Shown here piece after piece: positions 26,312-42,400 of a DNA stretch of 64,000 nt. How positions within the stretch are numbered: the stretch's first letter is position 1; each line of letters opens with the position of its first letter. Location of the stretch: assembly GCA_964017235.1 (NCBI GenBank), contig OZ024936.1, positions 9,586,496 through 9,650,495 on the forward strand, written 5' to 3'. The DNA comes from Sabellastarte sp. h YS-2021 (taxonomy: Eukaryota > Annelida > Polychaeta > Sabellida > Sabellidae). Position numbers and translations under genes: made by a program. The notes under the pieces are model-generated. The model made no database searches, was not told the origin of the DNA, and saw only the letters and a list, made by a program, of their open reading frames with translations.

Positions 26312-29300
26312 CACAGGGAATCTTTATGGCTATGAAAACCTGTCTGTGCAAAATTTTGGTCTCATTTTGAATAACAAAATGGCCGCCAGAGCTAATTGAT
26401 TGAAAATCATAAAGGTGCTCTAAATCTTGAAATATTCTAGCTAGCTTCATCAAATTTGCACAAAAGCTACATGGCTAGAGAAGCTAGCCTAATAGTAATT
26501 TTGACCTAGTTCTAAAAACAAATGGCCGCCATATCACATGTTTAATGTCAAATGGAGTTATCCTATTAAAAAGGCCTTATATCCCTTAATAAGCCATCAG
26601 AGAACATTCTAAATGAACTATTAAATACAGCACAACATATATTATGCGAACTCTCAATTATACAGCATCAAATGCACTCTCCTTGGACCATTTAAACCTG
26701 TTATTTTATCTTTTTTTTCTATGCGACGCTTCCCTTATCTGAACTTATTGTTACTCCCCCAAGAGTACTTATTTGGGGTTTTACGTCACTTTCAACACTG
26801 TACAGTTCGTCAGGGTTCTGTACTGTAAACTGCCGACCAACGGCAAGCAACTACCAGCTTTCCCACTTGAGGCCGTGCCGGGAACCGAACCCCGGCCTCA
26901 GAGGTGGGAAGCGAGAGTGTTACCAGCAGTAAGACATTCTTGGAAATTATAAAAAATGGATAAGTGAAATATTAAGTATAATTGACAACAACATGTATAC
27001 AGTTTGTGAAATTCTGTGTGGCCTGGGATTAAACAATTCAAAATTAACAGCAAAAACTCAATAAGGTAAGGACTGACGCAAGAGAAATAGTTTTTACAGA
27101 ATATCTGCTATTAGTAAAGTCGAAATTTCAAGTATATGGTTACATTAAAAATAAAGGACTTCACGAAGAATTGCACAATATTATAAAATCAATATATATA
27201 TACACATATGTGATAATTACTAGCAAAATATGTATACACTATAACTATATCGTGTTGTTCATGATACTGTGATCACAAAAAAGAATACAAAAATGCACTG
27301 AGAATGAGTTAGGTGTCAATTAGTTTTGCTTATTTTTTCACATATACAATTATCAGAACACAACCATATTGAATGTCAAACTGTTGAAATGGGCTCTGGT
27401 TCAAACCTACATCTATGAAGATGAGAGACAAGCAGTTAAATACTGAACTGGCTAACCACTTAGTCACTAAGTGATCTCATGATTGAGTAAGAGTAATCCT
27501 AGTATAAAATACATAATAATAATAGACAGTTTTCTGTTTATTCAAAAGTGAGATAAGCAGTGAGCTTATATTACATAACCGCAATAGCTAATTCACCTGA
27601 GTGTTATCTCATCACGTTAGCTCATTTTATTGATCTTTACTTATGTCAGCTAACATCTGAGGGTTTTTTTGCATTCACAGTTCCCAAAATATATCAGTGA
27701 CTTACAACTGTAAGTTTTGGCTACATTTTAAACTGAAATGTTATCATTTAAAAGTATGTGTTATACCATCATCTTCAAAACAAAATACATCAGAAGGGTT
27801 GGATAATAGAAAGGCTAAACTGTCAGGCTTAAATGGAGTCATGGGGATTTGAGGTCAGAAAATTAAAAATTCAAATAATAGAATGTCTGATGATGTTTTG
27901 TTAATCTGATCTAACCATACGTCCATACTGCTTCATTTTTCTTACTTCATTAGTATGTTGGTAATTCTACACCTACAAAAAAGTGTCTTTGTTGTACTTT
28001 TAAAAACACCCCAATAAAAACATAAGACTTCATTGAACTGACACAAGGTTAACCTTTGATACTTAAAAGTACACAAATGTCAAGTTATATAGAAGTAGAA
28101 GTTTCTAACATAATTTAATCAGTGTAACATGATAAGTTTGTTTACAAAAAAGTAGCAGAAGCCCGTACTCAGGGGCGGATCCAGCCTTTAAGTAAGGTGG
28201 GGGTTCACATCAGATTAAGGGGGGGGTTCACGTCAGACATACCATAACTAAGGAGGGGGCATGCCCGCCCCCCCCCCCTTCCCCGGGAAAAAATTATTTT
28301 TTGGTTAAAATATAGCGCATTACCTGTAAATTTAACACCATTCTCAAGAAACAATTTTGTACTTTGCGTTGAACCCCTTAACATTATTTGAACCCCCCCC
28401 CGATCCACTAGTGGTACTCCACAACAGGAGGAAATAGTTTTGAACGCCATGAGATACAGAAGTAGTGAAACAGTACAAAAATCGGGATATTTTTACAGCA
28501 AACATTTATCAGTTATGTAAAGGTACAAATAATGTGAGTTAAGAATATATTGTTTGAGACAGAAAATGCCTGTAAACTATGAAGCTGTGAAGTTTATTAA
28601 CTGAAGTATAGGTACCAATGGAAATAGTACAATTAGGCAACAGTACATTGTGTTATAATAATCAGTTACAGGACCTTTTCATAAGAAAAATACGATTCAA
28701 TTATGGCAGGTGAACACACTTTGGCAGAGCCAAGGTTAAAGGTCGCACTGGGACTTAGCACCTGCTCCCCCAAGCAATGAAACATCCATGAATCAAGTTT
28801 CTACACCTTTCTACAACTTATCATTTACAGTTTCTGAGATATGCCCTAGAAAAGATTTTAAAGGTCAAGGTCACTCAAGGTTAAATCAAGTTCATCGCTC
28901 ACCTTCTAACCAATGTCTTCTAACAAAATCAACTCCCTTCAAGTTACAGTTTTCGAGATGTAGCCCAGACACAGTTTTCAAAGTCAAGGTCACTAGACAA
29001 AGGTCAAATCAAAGTCACACCATGATGTTTTACACCTACACCTCCCAACAAACGACCTTACCATGTTTCAACTTCCTACACCTTATGGTTTCTGAGATAC
29101 AGCCTGGTGAAGCTCTTTCTTGTCATGCCCATGGGTGAAAACAATAACTGCACAGCCCTTAAAGGCTGTGGGGTAAAAACACCCAGTTTCCAATGCTAAA
29201 AATGAGGCAAAATTATTATTATTTAGTGTGTAATGTTTTACATAAAATAATATATATTCATTCCATAATTCTTTACAGTCACAGATCATCCGAAGTGACA

Positions 29301-30694
29301 GTTTGCTGTTGTTCTTGAATATTTCTTTTCTTGTTAAGGCTATTCAAGTAAAGTCTTTTTTTTTTTGTTTCCTATGTGGTTACATTGTAAATATATTTAT
29401 GAACCAAAAATGTTCTCACAAGCTTTTAAGGATTAATAAGTCCAACAAATATATCTGTGCTACAGATGTTCTCTCAACTCAGTGTATCCCCCGACGGAAC
29501 ATGGTGTAACCTAACATACAGGAAATTCAGCCATTCTAAAAATGAGTGTTGATGCACCCAATATTAAACAAGATTTGAGGTCAAACTTTTTCTCTGCCAT
29601 GTGATGACCTGACCTTCTGCATATGCAAGTACCAAGTTAAAATATCAAGAAATACCTCAAATTTTAACTCTAAAAGGCCACTGGTCTTCTAGTGGAAGGC
29701 CGGAACCATTAAGCAATAAGCTCTGTGGTCTTATCCATATATAACCACATATGAAATTTGTAAAGGTCTATATAAAATAACTAAGTTTATGTATATGAAA
29801 GGAAAATTTCTGCATTTGCCGTGGGGCATGACCATACCCCAAAACAGTACGTCAGACTTTCATCTGGGGATACCATTGAAACTTAAGTTAAAATTGGTTG
29901 CATTGCTGGCAACCTTTCTATGGTCACAATTGCAATCTATAATTATCATTAAAAATGGACGAGAAATTCTGATTCATTTCATAGATTTTTGTAAAGATTA
30001 TCAAGACACTGAAATCATTTAAGACATTTTATGCATAGTAGGTGGAATTTTCTAGAACATATTTGACTTTCAACCTGTAAAATATACACATGAATATAAA
30101 ATCCATATGATATGATGTCTGATTTATATCATAGTAATGAAATATCACGAAATTGTCATATATGTGAATCAAATGTGAAAATGTATAAGAAAATTTGAAT
30201 TGAAATCGAAATCAACTTTTATAACACTTCAGCTTCATTTTAATGCATATTATTGAACTGGGAAGTTATTTTTTGCAAACATATGTCATATGACCAAGGA
30301 CAGGTCCGATGTGAAGTCTTAAAACACACTCCAAAATTGTAAATACAGGACTTTATTAATCCCGGCAGCAATTTTGCAATTGAATGAGTGCAGTCTGAAA
30401 CATAAAATGAGTTATGTATATATGAACATTTATAATTTATTGGTCTTGTTTGATCTTGAGGGAGAGGCCAAAGTTCAACTCTGAAGAGATTCAACCTTCT
30501 AATTGTAAGAAACAGCCAGTAGAGAAGTACAGATAAATTTCAAAGGTATTGCTTCATTGACCATGTTTTTATCTCCCACCTGGGCCTTGGTTGGGAGATT
30601 ATAAAACGCCTTCCGTAAGTGCCTCTGTCCGTTCATCACGTTTTTACATAAACCTTAATATATCATTCATTTATACAGATGTCTTCACCAAATT
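26312..30694 (+). repeat. Macrosatellite unit 7 (4383 bp)
   Basis: MITE has 'gatccacta' and 'gtgggggtt', and the later site reads 'accattaagc', so it interrupts the unit 6/unit 8 haplotype. Its MITE copy is 244 bp, with a shorter C run near 28267. Confidence 0.95.
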
Positions 30695-33600
30695 CACAGG
30701 GAATCTTTATGGCTATGAAAACCTGTCTGTGCAAAATTTTGGTCTCATTTTGAATAACAAAATGGCCGCCAGAGCTAATTGATTGAAAATCATAAAGGTG
30801 CTCTAAATCTTGAAATATTCTAGCTAGCTTCATCAAATTTGCACAAAAGCTACATGGCTAGAGAAGCTAGCCTAATAGTAATTTTGACCTAGTTCTAAAA
30901 ACAAATGGCCGCCATATCACATGTTTAATGTCAAATGGAGTTATCCTATTAAAAAGGCCTTATATCCCTTAATAAGCCATCAGAGAACATTCTAAATGAA
31001 CTATTAAATACAGCACAACATATATTATGCGAACTCTCAATTATACAGCATCAAATGCACTCTCCTTGGACCATTTAAACCTGTTATTTTATCTTTTTTT
31101 TCTATGCGACGCTTCCCTTATCTGAACTTATTGTTACTCCCCCAAGAGTACTTATTTGGGGTTTTACGTCACTTTCAACACTGTACAGTTCGTCAGGGTT
31201 CTGTACTGTAAACTGCCGACCAACGGCAAGCAACTACCAGCTTTCCCACTTGAGGCCGTGCCGGGAACCGAACCCCGGCCTCAGAGGTGGGAAGCGAGAG
31301 TGTTACCAGCAGTAAGACATTCTTGGAAATTATAAAAAATGGATAAGTGAAATATTAAGTATAATTGACAACAACATGTATACAGTTTGTGAAATTCTGT
31401 GTGGCCTGGGATTAAACAATTCAAAATTAACAGCAAAAACTCAATAAGGTAAGGACTGACGCAAGAGAAATAGTTTTTACAGAATATCTGCTATTAGTAA
31501 AGTCGAAATTTCAAGTATATGGTTACATTAAAAATAAAGGACTTCACGAAGAATTGCACAATATTATAAAATCAATATATATATACACATATGTGATAAT
31601 TACTAGCAAAATATGTATACACTATAACTATATCGTGTTGTTCATGATACTGTGATCACAAAAAAGAATACAAAAATGCACTGAGAATGAGTTAGGTGTC
31701 AATTAGTTTTGCTTATTTTTTCACATATACAATTATCAGAACACAACCATATTGAATGTCAAACTGTTGAAATGGGCTCTGGTTCAAACCTACATCTATG
31801 AAGATGAGAGACAAGCAGTTAAATACTGAACTGGCTAACCACTTAGTCACTAAGTGATCTCATGATTGAGTAAGAGTAATCCTAGTATAAAATACATAAT
31901 AATAATAGACAGTTTTCTGTTTATTCAAAAGTGAGATAAGCAGTGAGCTTATATTACATAACCGCAATAGCTAATTCACCTGAGTGTTATCTCATCACGT
32001 TAGCTCATTTTATTGATCTTTACTTATGTCAGCTAACATCTGAGGGTTTTTTTGCATTCACAGTTCCCAAAATATATCAGTGACTTACAACTGTAAGTTT
32101 TGGCTACATTTTAAACTGAAATGTTATCATTTAAAAGTATGTGTTATACCATCATCTTCAAAACAAAATACATCAGAAGGGTTGGATAATAGAAAGGCTA
32201 AACTGTCAGGCTTAAATGGAGTCATGGGGATTTGAGGTCAGAAAATTAAAAATTCAAATAATAGAATGTCTGATGATGTTTTGTTAATCTGATCTAACCA
32301 TACGTCCATACTGCTTCATTTTTCTTACTTCATTAGTATGTTGGTAATTCTACACCTACAAAAAAGTGTCTTTGTTGTACTTTTAAAAACACCCCAATAA
32401 AAACATAAGACTTCATTGAACTGACACAAGGTTAACCTTTGATACTTAAAAGTACACAAATGTCAAGTTATATAGAAGTAGAAGTTTCTAACATAATTTA
32501 ATCAGTGTAACATGATAAGTTTGTTTACAAAAAAGTAGCAGAAGCCCGTACTCAGGGGCGGATCCAGCCTTTAAGTAAGGTGGGAGTTCACATCAGATTA
32601 AGGGGGGGGGGTTCACGTCAGACATACCATAACTAAGGAGGGGGCATGCCCGCCCCCCCCCCCCCCCTTCCCCGGGAAAAAATTATTTTTTGGTTAAAAT
32701 ATAGCGCATTACCTGTAAATTTAACACCATTCTCAAGAAACAATTTTGTACTTTGCGTTGAACCCCTTAACATTATTTGAACCCCCCCCGATCCGCTAGT
32801 GGTACTCCACAACAGGAGGAAATAGTTTTGAACGCCATGAGATACAGAAGTAGTGAAACAGTACAAAAATCGGGATATTTTTACAGCAAACATTTATCAG
32901 TTATGTAAAGGTACAAATAATGTGAGTTAAGAATATATTGTTTGAGACAGAAAATGCCTGTAAACTATGAAGCTGTGAAGTTTATTAACTGAAGTATAGG
33001 TACCAATGGAAATAGTACAATTAGGCAACAGTACATTGTGTTATAATAATCAGTTACAGGACCTTTTCATAAGAAAAATACGATTCAATTATGGCAGGTG
33101 AACACACTTTGGCAGAGCCAAGGTTAAAGGTCGCACTGGGACTTAGCACCTGCTCCCCCAAGCAATGAAACATCCATGAATCAAGTTTCTACACCTTTCT
33201 ACAACTTATCATTTACAGTTTCTGAGATATGCCCTAGAAAAGATTTTAAAGGTCAAGGTCACTCAAGGTTAAATCAAGTTCATCGCTCACCTTCTAACCA
33301 ATGTCTTCTAACAAAATCAACTCCCTTCAAGTTACAGTTTTCGAGATGTAGCCCAGACACAGTTTTCAAAGTCAAGGTCACTAGACAAAGGTCAAATCAA
33401 AGTCACACCATGATGTTTTACACCTACACCTCCCAACAAACGACCTTACCATGTTTCAACTTCCTACACCTTATGGTTTCTGAGATACAGCCTGGTGAAG
33501 CTCTTTCTTGTCATGCCCATGGGTGAAAACAATAACTGCACAGCCCTTAAAGGCTGTGGGGTAAAAACACCCAGTTTCCAATGCTAAAAATGAGGCAAAA

Positions 33601-35081
33601 TTATTATTATTTAGTGTGTAATGTTTTACATAAAATAATATATATTCATTCCATAATTCTTTACAGTCACAGATCATCCGAAGTGACAGTTTGCTGTTGT
33701 TCTTGAATATTTCTTTTCTTGTTAAGGCTATTCAAGTAAAGTCTTTTTTTTTTGTTTCCTATGTGGTTACATTGTAAATATATTTATGAACCAAAAATGT
33801 TCTCACAAGCTTTTAAGGATTAATAAGTCCAACAAATATATCTGTGCTACAGATGTTCTCTCAACTCAGTGTATCCCCCGACGGAACATGGTGTAACCTA
33901 ACATACAGGAAATTCAGCCATTCTAAAAATGAGTGTTGATGCACCCAATATTAAACAAGATTTGAGGTCAAACTTTTTCTCTGCCATGTGATGACCTGAC
34001 CTTCTGCATATGCAAGTACCAAGTTAAAATATCAAGAAATACCTCAAATTTTAACTCTAAAAGGCCACTGGTCTTCTAGTGGAAGGCCGGAACCATTGAG
34101 CAATAAGCTCTGTGGTCTTATCCATATATAACCACATATGAAATTTGTAAAGGTCTATATAAAATAACTAAGTTTATGTATATGAAAGGAAAATTTCTGC
34201 ATTTGCCGTGGGGCATGACCATACCCCAAAACAGTACGTCAGACTTTCATCTGGGGATACCATTGAAACTTAAGTTAAAATTGGTTGCATTGCTGGCAAC
34301 CTTTCTATGGTCACAATTGCAATCTATAATTATCATTAAAAATGGACGAGAAATTCTGATTCATTTCATAGATTTTTGTAAAGATTATCAAGACACTGAA
34401 ATCATTTAAGACATTTTATGCATAGTAGGTGGAATTTTCTAGAACATATTTGACTTTCAACCTGTAAAATATACACATGAATATAAAATCCATATGATAT
34501 GATGTCTGATTTATATCATAGTAATGAAATATCACGAAATTGTCATATATGTGAATCAAATGTGAAAATGTATAAGAAAATTTGAATTGAAATCGAAATC
34601 AACTTTTATAACACTTCAGCTTCATTTTAATGCATATTATTGAACTGGGAAGTTATTTTTTGCAAACATATGTCATATGACCAAGGACAGGTCCGATGTG
34701 AAGTCTTAAAACACACTCCAAAATTGTAAATACAGGACTTTATTAATCCCGGCAGCAATTTTGCAATTGAATGAGTGCAGTCTGAAACATAAAATGAGTT
34801 ATGTATATATGAACATTTATAATTTATTGGTCTTGTTTGATCTTGAGGGAGAGGCCAAAGTTCAACTCTGAAGAGATTCAACCTTCTAATTGTAAGAAAC
34901 AGCCAGTAGAGAAGTACAGATAAATTTCAAAGGTATTGCTTCATTGACCATGTTTTTATCTCCCACCTGGGCCTTGGTTGGGAGATTATAAAACGCCTTC
35001 CGTAAGTGCCTCTGTCCGTTCATCACGTTTTTACATAAACCTTAATATATCATTCATTTATACAGATGTCTTCACCAAATT
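30695..35081 (+). repeat. Macrosatellite unit 8 (4387 bp)
   Basis: Same length and same MITE haplotype as unit 6, including 'accattgagc' near 34092. I noticed no substitution that separates it from unit 6. Confidence 0.95.
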
Positions 35082-38000
35082 CACAGGGAATCTTTATGGC
35101 TATGAAAACCTGTCTGTGCAAAATTTTGGTCTCATTTTGAATAACAAAATGGCCGCCAGAGCTAATTGATTGAAAATCATAAAGGTGCTCTAAATCTTGA
35201 AATATTCTAGCTAGCTTCATCAAATTTGCACAAAAGCTACATGGCTAGAGAAGCTAGCCTAATAGTAATTTTGACCTAGTTCTAAAAACAAATGGCCGCC
35301 ATATCACATGTTTAATGTCAAATGGAGTTATCCTATTAAAAAGGCCTTATATCCCTTAATAAGCCATCAGAGAACATTCTAAATGAACTATTAAATACAG
35401 CACAACATATATTATGCGAACTCTCAATTATACAGCATCAAATGCACTCTCCTTGGACCATTTAAACCTGTTATTTTATCTTTTTTTTCTATGCGACGCT
35501 TCCCTTATCTGAACTTATTGTTACTCCCCCAAGAGTACTTATTTGGGGTTTTACGTCACTTTCAACACTGTACAGTTCGTCAGGGTTCTGTACTGTAAAC
35601 TGCCGACCAACGGCAAGCAACTACCAGCTTTCCCACTTGAGGCCGTGCCGGGAACCGAACCCCGGCCTCAGAGGTGGGAAGCGAGAGTGTTACCAGCAGT
35701 AAGACATTCTTGGAAATTATAAAAAATGGATAAGTGAAATATTAAGTATAATTGACAACAACATGTATACAGTTTGTGAAATTCTGTGTGGCCTGGGATT
35801 AAACAATTCAAAATTAACAGCAAAAACTCAATAAGGTAAGGACTGACGCAAGAGAAATAGTTTTTACAGAATATCTGCTATTAGTAAAGTCGAAATTTCA
35901 AGTATATGGTTACATTAAAAATAAAGGACTTCACGAAGAATTGCACAATATTATAAAATCAATATATATATACACATATGTGATAATTACTAGCAAAATA
36001 TGTATACACTATAACTATATCGTGTTGTTCATGATACTGTGATCACAAAAAAGAATACAAAAATGCACTGAGAATGAGTTAGGTGTCAATTAGTTTTGCT
36101 TATTTTTTCACATATACAATTATCAGAACACAACCATATTGAATGTCAAACTGTTGAAATGGGCTCTGGTTCAAACCTACATCTATGAAGATGAGAGACA
36201 AGCAGTTAAATACTGAACTGGCTAACCACTTAGTCACTAAGTGATCTCATGATTGAGTAAGAGTAATCCTAGTATAAAATACATAATAATAATAGACAGT
36301 TTTCTGTTTATTCAAAAGTGAGATAAGCAGTGAGCTTATATTACATAACCGCAATAGCTAATTCACCTGAGTGTTATCTCATCACGTTAGCTCATTTTAT
36401 TGATCTTTACTTATGTCAGCTAACATCTGAGGGTTTTTTTGCATTCACAGTTCCCAAAATATATCAGTGACTTACAACTGTAAGTTTTGGCTACATTTTA
36501 AACTGAAATGTTATCATTTAAAAGTATGTGTTATACCATCATCTTCAAAACAAAATACATCAGAAGGGTTGGATAATAGAAAGGCTAAACTGTCAGGCTT
36601 AAATGGAGTCATGGGGATTTGAGGTCAGAAAATTAAAAATTCAAATAATAGAATGTCTGATGATGTTTTGTTAATCTGATCTAACCATACGTCCATACTG
36701 CTTCATTTTTCTTACTTCATTAGTATGTTGGTAATTCTACACCTACAAAAAAGTGTCTTTGTTGTACTTTTAAAAACACCCCAATAAAAACATAAGACTT
36801 CATTGAACTGACACAAGGTTAACCTTTGATACTTAAAAGTACACAAATGTCAAGTTATATAGAAGTAGAAGTTTCTAACATAATTTAATCAGTGTAACAT
36901 GATAAGTTTGTTTACAAAAAAGTAGCAGAAGCCCGTACTCAGGGGCGGATCCAGCCTTTAAGTAAGGTGGGGGTTCACATCAGATTAAGGGGGGGGTTCA
37001 CGTCAGACATACCATAACTAAGGAGGGGGCATGCCCGCCCCCCCCCCCCCCCCTTCCCCGGGAAAAAATTATTTTTTGGTTAAAATATAGCGCATTACCT
37101 GTAAATTTAACACCATTCTCAAGAAACAATTTTGTACTTTGCGTTGAACCCCTTAACATTATTTGAACCCCCCCCCGATCCACTAGTGGTACTCCACAAC
37201 AGGAGGAAATAGTTTTGAACGCCATGAGATACAGAAGTAGTGAAACAGTACAAAAATCGGGATATTTTTACAGCAAACATTTATCAGTTATGTAAAGGTA
37301 CAAATAATGTGAGTTAAGAATATATTGTTTGAGACAGAAAATGCCTGTAAACTATGAAGCTGTGAAGTTTATTAACTGAAGTATAGGTACCAATGGAAAT
37401 AGTACAATTAGGCAACAGTACATTGTGTTATAATAATCAGTTACAGGACCTTTTCATAAGAAAAATACGATTCAATTATGGCAGGTGAACACACTTTGGC
37501 AGAGCCAAGGTTAAAGGTCGCACTGGGACTTAGCACCTGCTCCCCCAAGCAATGAAACATCCATGAATCAAGTTTCTACACCTTTCTACAACTTATCATT
37601 TACAGTTTCTGAGATATGCCCTAGAAAAGATTTTAAAGGTCAAGGTCACTCAAGGTTAAATCAAGTTCATCGCTCACCTTCTAACCAATGTCTTCTAACA
37701 AAATCAACTCCCTTCAAGTTACAGTTTTCGAGATGTAGCCCAGACACAGTTTTCAAAGTCAAGGTCACTAGACAAAGGTCAAATCAAAGTCACACCATGA
37801 TGTTTTACACCTACACCTCCCAACAAACGACCTTACCATGTTTCAACTTCCTACACCTTATGGTTTCTGAGATACAGCCTGGTGAAGCTCTTTCTTGTCA
37901 TGCCCATGGGTGAAAACAATAACTGCACAGCCCTTAAAGGCTGTGGGGTAAAAACACCCAGTTTCCAATGCTAAAAATGAGGCAAAATTATTATTATTTA

Positions 38001-39468
38001 GTGTGTAATGTTTTACATAAAATAATATATATTCATTCCATAATTCTTTACAGTCACAGATCATCCGAAGTGACAGTTTGCTGTTGTTCTTGAATATTTC
38101 TTTTCTTGTTAAGGCTATTCAAGTAAAGTCTTTTTTTTTTGTTTCCTATGTGGTTACATTGTAAATATATTTATGAACCAAAAATGTTCTCACAAGCTTT
38201 TAAGGATTAATAAGTCCAACAAATATATCTGTGCTACAGATGTTCTCTCAACTCAGTGTATCCCCCGACGGAACATGGTGTAACCTAACATACAGGAAAT
38301 TCAGCCATTCTAAAAATGAGTGTTGATGCACCCAATATTAAACAAGATTTGAGGTCAAACTTTTTCTCTGCCATGTGATGACCTGACCTTCTGCATATGC
38401 AAGTACCAAGTTAAAATATCAAGAAATACCTCAAATTTTAACTCTAAAAGGCCACTGGTCTTCTAGTGGAAGGCCGGAACCATTGAGCAATAAGCTCTGT
38501 GGTCTTATCCATATATAACCACATATGAAATTTGTAAAGGTCTATATAAAATAACTAAGTTTATGTATATGAAAGGAAAATTTCTGCATTTGCCGTGGGG
38601 CATGACCATACCCCAAAACAGTACGTCAGACTTTCATCTGGGGATACCATTGAAACTTAAGTTAAAATTGGTTGCATTGCTGGCAACCTTTCTATGGTCA
38701 CAATTGCAATCTATAATTATCATTAAAAATGGACGAGAAATTCTGATTCATTTCATAGATTTTTGTAAAGATTATCAAGACACTGAAATCATTTAAGACA
38801 TTTTATGCATAGTAGGTGGAATTTTCTAGAACATATTTGACTTTCAACCTGTAAAATATACACATGAATATAAAATCCATATGATATGATGTCTGATTTA
38901 TATCATAGTAATGAAATATCACGAAATTGTCATATATGTGAATCAAATGTGAAAATGTATAAGAAAATTTGAATTGAAATCGAAATCAACTTTTATAACA
39001 CTTCAGCTTCATTTTAATGCATATTATTGAACTGGGAAGTTATTTTTTGCAAACATATGTCATATGACCAAGGACAGGTCCGATGTGAAGTCTTAAAACA
39101 CACTCCAAAATTGTAAATACAGGACTTTATTAATCCCGGCAGCAATTTTGCAATTGAATGAGTGCAGTCTGAAACATAAAATGAGTTATGTATATATGAA
39201 CATTTATAATTTATTGGTCTTGTTTGATCTTGAGGGAGAGGCCAAAGTTCAACTCTGAAGAGATTCAACCTTCTAATTGTAAGAAACAGCCAGTAGAGAA
39301 GTACAGATAAATTTCAAAGGTATTGCTTCATTGACCATGTTTTTATCTCCCACCTGGGCCTTGGTTGGGAGATTATAAAACGCCTTCCGTAAGTGCCTCT
39401 GTCCGTTCATCACGTTTTTACATAAACCTTAATATATCATTCATTTATACAGATGTCTTCACCAAATT
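35082..39468 (+). repeat. Macrosatellite unit 9 (4387 bp)
   Basis: A recombinant haplotype: the MITE is of the 'gatccacta'/'gtgggggtt' type, as in units 7 and 10-12, but the downstream site is 'accattgagc' as in units 6 and 8. Confidence 0.95.
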
Positions 39469-42400
39469 CACAGGGAATCTTTATGGCTATGAAAACCTGT
39501 CTGTGCAAAATTTTGGTCTCATTTTGAATAACAAAATGGCCGCCAGAGCTAATTGATTGAAAATCATAAAGGTGCTCTAAATCTTGAAATATTCTAGCTA
39601 GCTTCATCAAATTTGCACAAAAGCTACATGGCTAGAGAAGCTAGCCTAATAGTAATTTTGACCTAGTTCTAAAAACAAATGGCCGCCATATCACATGTTT
39701 AATGTCAAATGGAGTTATCCTATTAAAAAGGCCTTATATCCCTTAATAAGCCATCAGAGAACATTCTAAATGAACTATTAAATACAGCACAACATATATT
39801 ATGCGAACTCTCAATTATACAGCATCAAATGCACTCTCCTTGGACCATTTAAACCTGTTATTTTATCTTTTTTTTCTATGCGACGCTTCCCTTATCTGAA
39901 CTTATTGTTACTCCCCCAAGAGTACTTATTTGGGGTTTTACGTCACTTTCAACACTGTACAGTTCGTCAGGGTTCTGTACTGTAAACTGCCGACCAACGG
40001 CAAGCAACTACCAGCTTTCCCACTTGAGGCCGTGCCGGGAACCGAACCCCGGCCTCAGAGGTGGGAAGCGAGAGTGTTACCAGCAGTAAGACATTCTTGG
40101 AAATTATAAAAAATGGATAAGTGAAATATTAAGTATAATTGACAACAACATGTATACAGTTTGTGAAATTCTGTGTGGCCTGGGATTAAACAATTCAAAA
40201 TTAACAGCAAAAACTCAATAAGGTAAGGACTGACGCAAGAGAAATAGTTTTTACAGAATATCTGCTATTAGTAAAGTCGAAATTTCAAGTATATGGTTAC
40301 ATTAAAAATAAAGGACTTCACGAAGAATTGCACAATATTATAAAATCAATATATATATACACATATGTGATAATTACTAGCAAAATATGTATACACTATA
40401 ACTATATCGTGTTGTTCATGATACTGTGATCACAAAAAAGAATACAAAAATGCACTGAGAATGAGTTAGGTGTCAATTAGTTTTGCTTATTTTTTCACAT
40501 ATACAATTATCAGAACACAACCATATTGAATGTCAAACTGTTGAAATGGGCTCTGGTTCAAACCTACATCTATGAAGATGAGAGACAAGCAGTTAAATAC
40601 TGAACTGGCTAACCACTTAGTCACTAAGTGATCTCATGATTGAGTAAGAGTAATCCTAGTATAAAATACATAATAATAATAGACAGTTTTCTGTTTATTC
40701 AAAAGTGAGATAAGCAGTGAGCTTATATTACATAACCGCAATAGCTAATTCACCTGAGTGTTATCTCATCACGTTAGCTCATTTTATTGATCTTTACTTA
40801 TGTCAGCTAACATCTGAGGGTTTTTTTGCATTCACAGTTCCCAAAATATATCAGTGACTTACAACTGTAAGTTTTGGCTACATTTTAAACTGAAATGTTA
40901 TCATTTAAAAGTATGTGTTATACCATCATCTTCAAAACAAAATACATCAGAAGGGTTGGATAATAGAAAGGCTAAACTGTCAGGCTTAAATGGAGTCATG
41001 GGGATTTGAGGTCAGAAAATTAAAAATTCAAATAATAGAATGTCTGATGATGTTTTGTTAATCTGATCTAACCATACGTCCATACTGCTTCATTTTTCTT
41101 ACTTCATTAGTATGTTGGTAATTCTACACCTACAAAAAAGTGTCTTTGTTGTACTTTTAAAAACACCCCAATAAAAACATAAGACTTCATTGAACTGACA
41201 CAAGGTTAACCTTTGATACTTAAAAGTACACAAATGTCAAGTTATATAGAAGTAGAAGTTTCTAACATAATTTAATCAGTGTAACATGATAAGTTTGTTT
41301 ACAAAAAAGTAGCAGAAGCCCGTACTCAGGGGCGGATCCAGCCTTTAAGTAAGGTGGGGGTTCACATCAGATTAAGGGGGGGGTTCACGTCAGACATACC
41401 ATAACTAAGGAGGGGGCATGCCCGCCCCCCCCCCCCCCCCTTCCCCGGGAAAAAATTATTTTTTGGTTAAAATATAGCGCATTACCTGTAAATTTAACAC
41501 CATTCTCAAGAAACAATTTTGTACTTTGCGTTGAACCCCTTAACATTATTTGAACCCCCCCCCGATCCACTAGTGGTACTCCACAACAGGAGGAAATAGT
41601 TTTGAACGCCATGAGATACAGAAGTAGTGAAACAGTACAAAAATCGGGATATTTTTACAGCAAACATTTATCAGTTATGTAAAGGTACAAATAATGTGAG
41701 TTAAGAATATATTGTTTGAGACAGAAAATGCCTGTAAACTATGAAGCTGTGAAGTTTATTAACTGAAGTATAGGTACCAATGGAAATAGTACAATTAGGC
41801 AACAGTACATTGTGTTATAATAATCAGTTACAGGACCTTTTCATAAGAAAAATACGATTCAATTATGGCAGGTGAACACACTTTGGCAGAGCCAAGGTTA
41901 AAGGTCGCACTGGGACTTAGCACCTGCTCCCCCAAGCAATGAAACATCCATGAATCAAGTTTCTACACCTTTCTACAACTTATCATTTACAGTTTCTGAG
42001 ATATGCCCTAGAAAAGATTTTAAAGGTCAAGGTCACTCAAGGTTAAATCAAGTTCATCGCTCACCTTCTAACCAATGTCTTCTAACAAAATCAACTCCCT
42101 TCAAGTTACAGTTTTCGAGATGTAGCCCAGACACAGTTTTCAAAGTCAAGGTCACTAGACAAAGGTCAAATCAAAGTCACACCATGATGTTTTACACCTA
42201 CACCTCCCAACAAACGACCTTACCATGTTTCAACTTCCTACACCTTATGGTTTCTGAGATACAGCCTGGTGAAGCTCTTTCTTGTCATGCCCATGGGTGA
42301 AAACAATAACTGCACAGCCCTTAAAGGCTGTGGGGTAAAAACACCCAGTTTCCAATGCTAAAAATGAGGCAAAATTATTATTATTTAGTGTGTAATGTTT

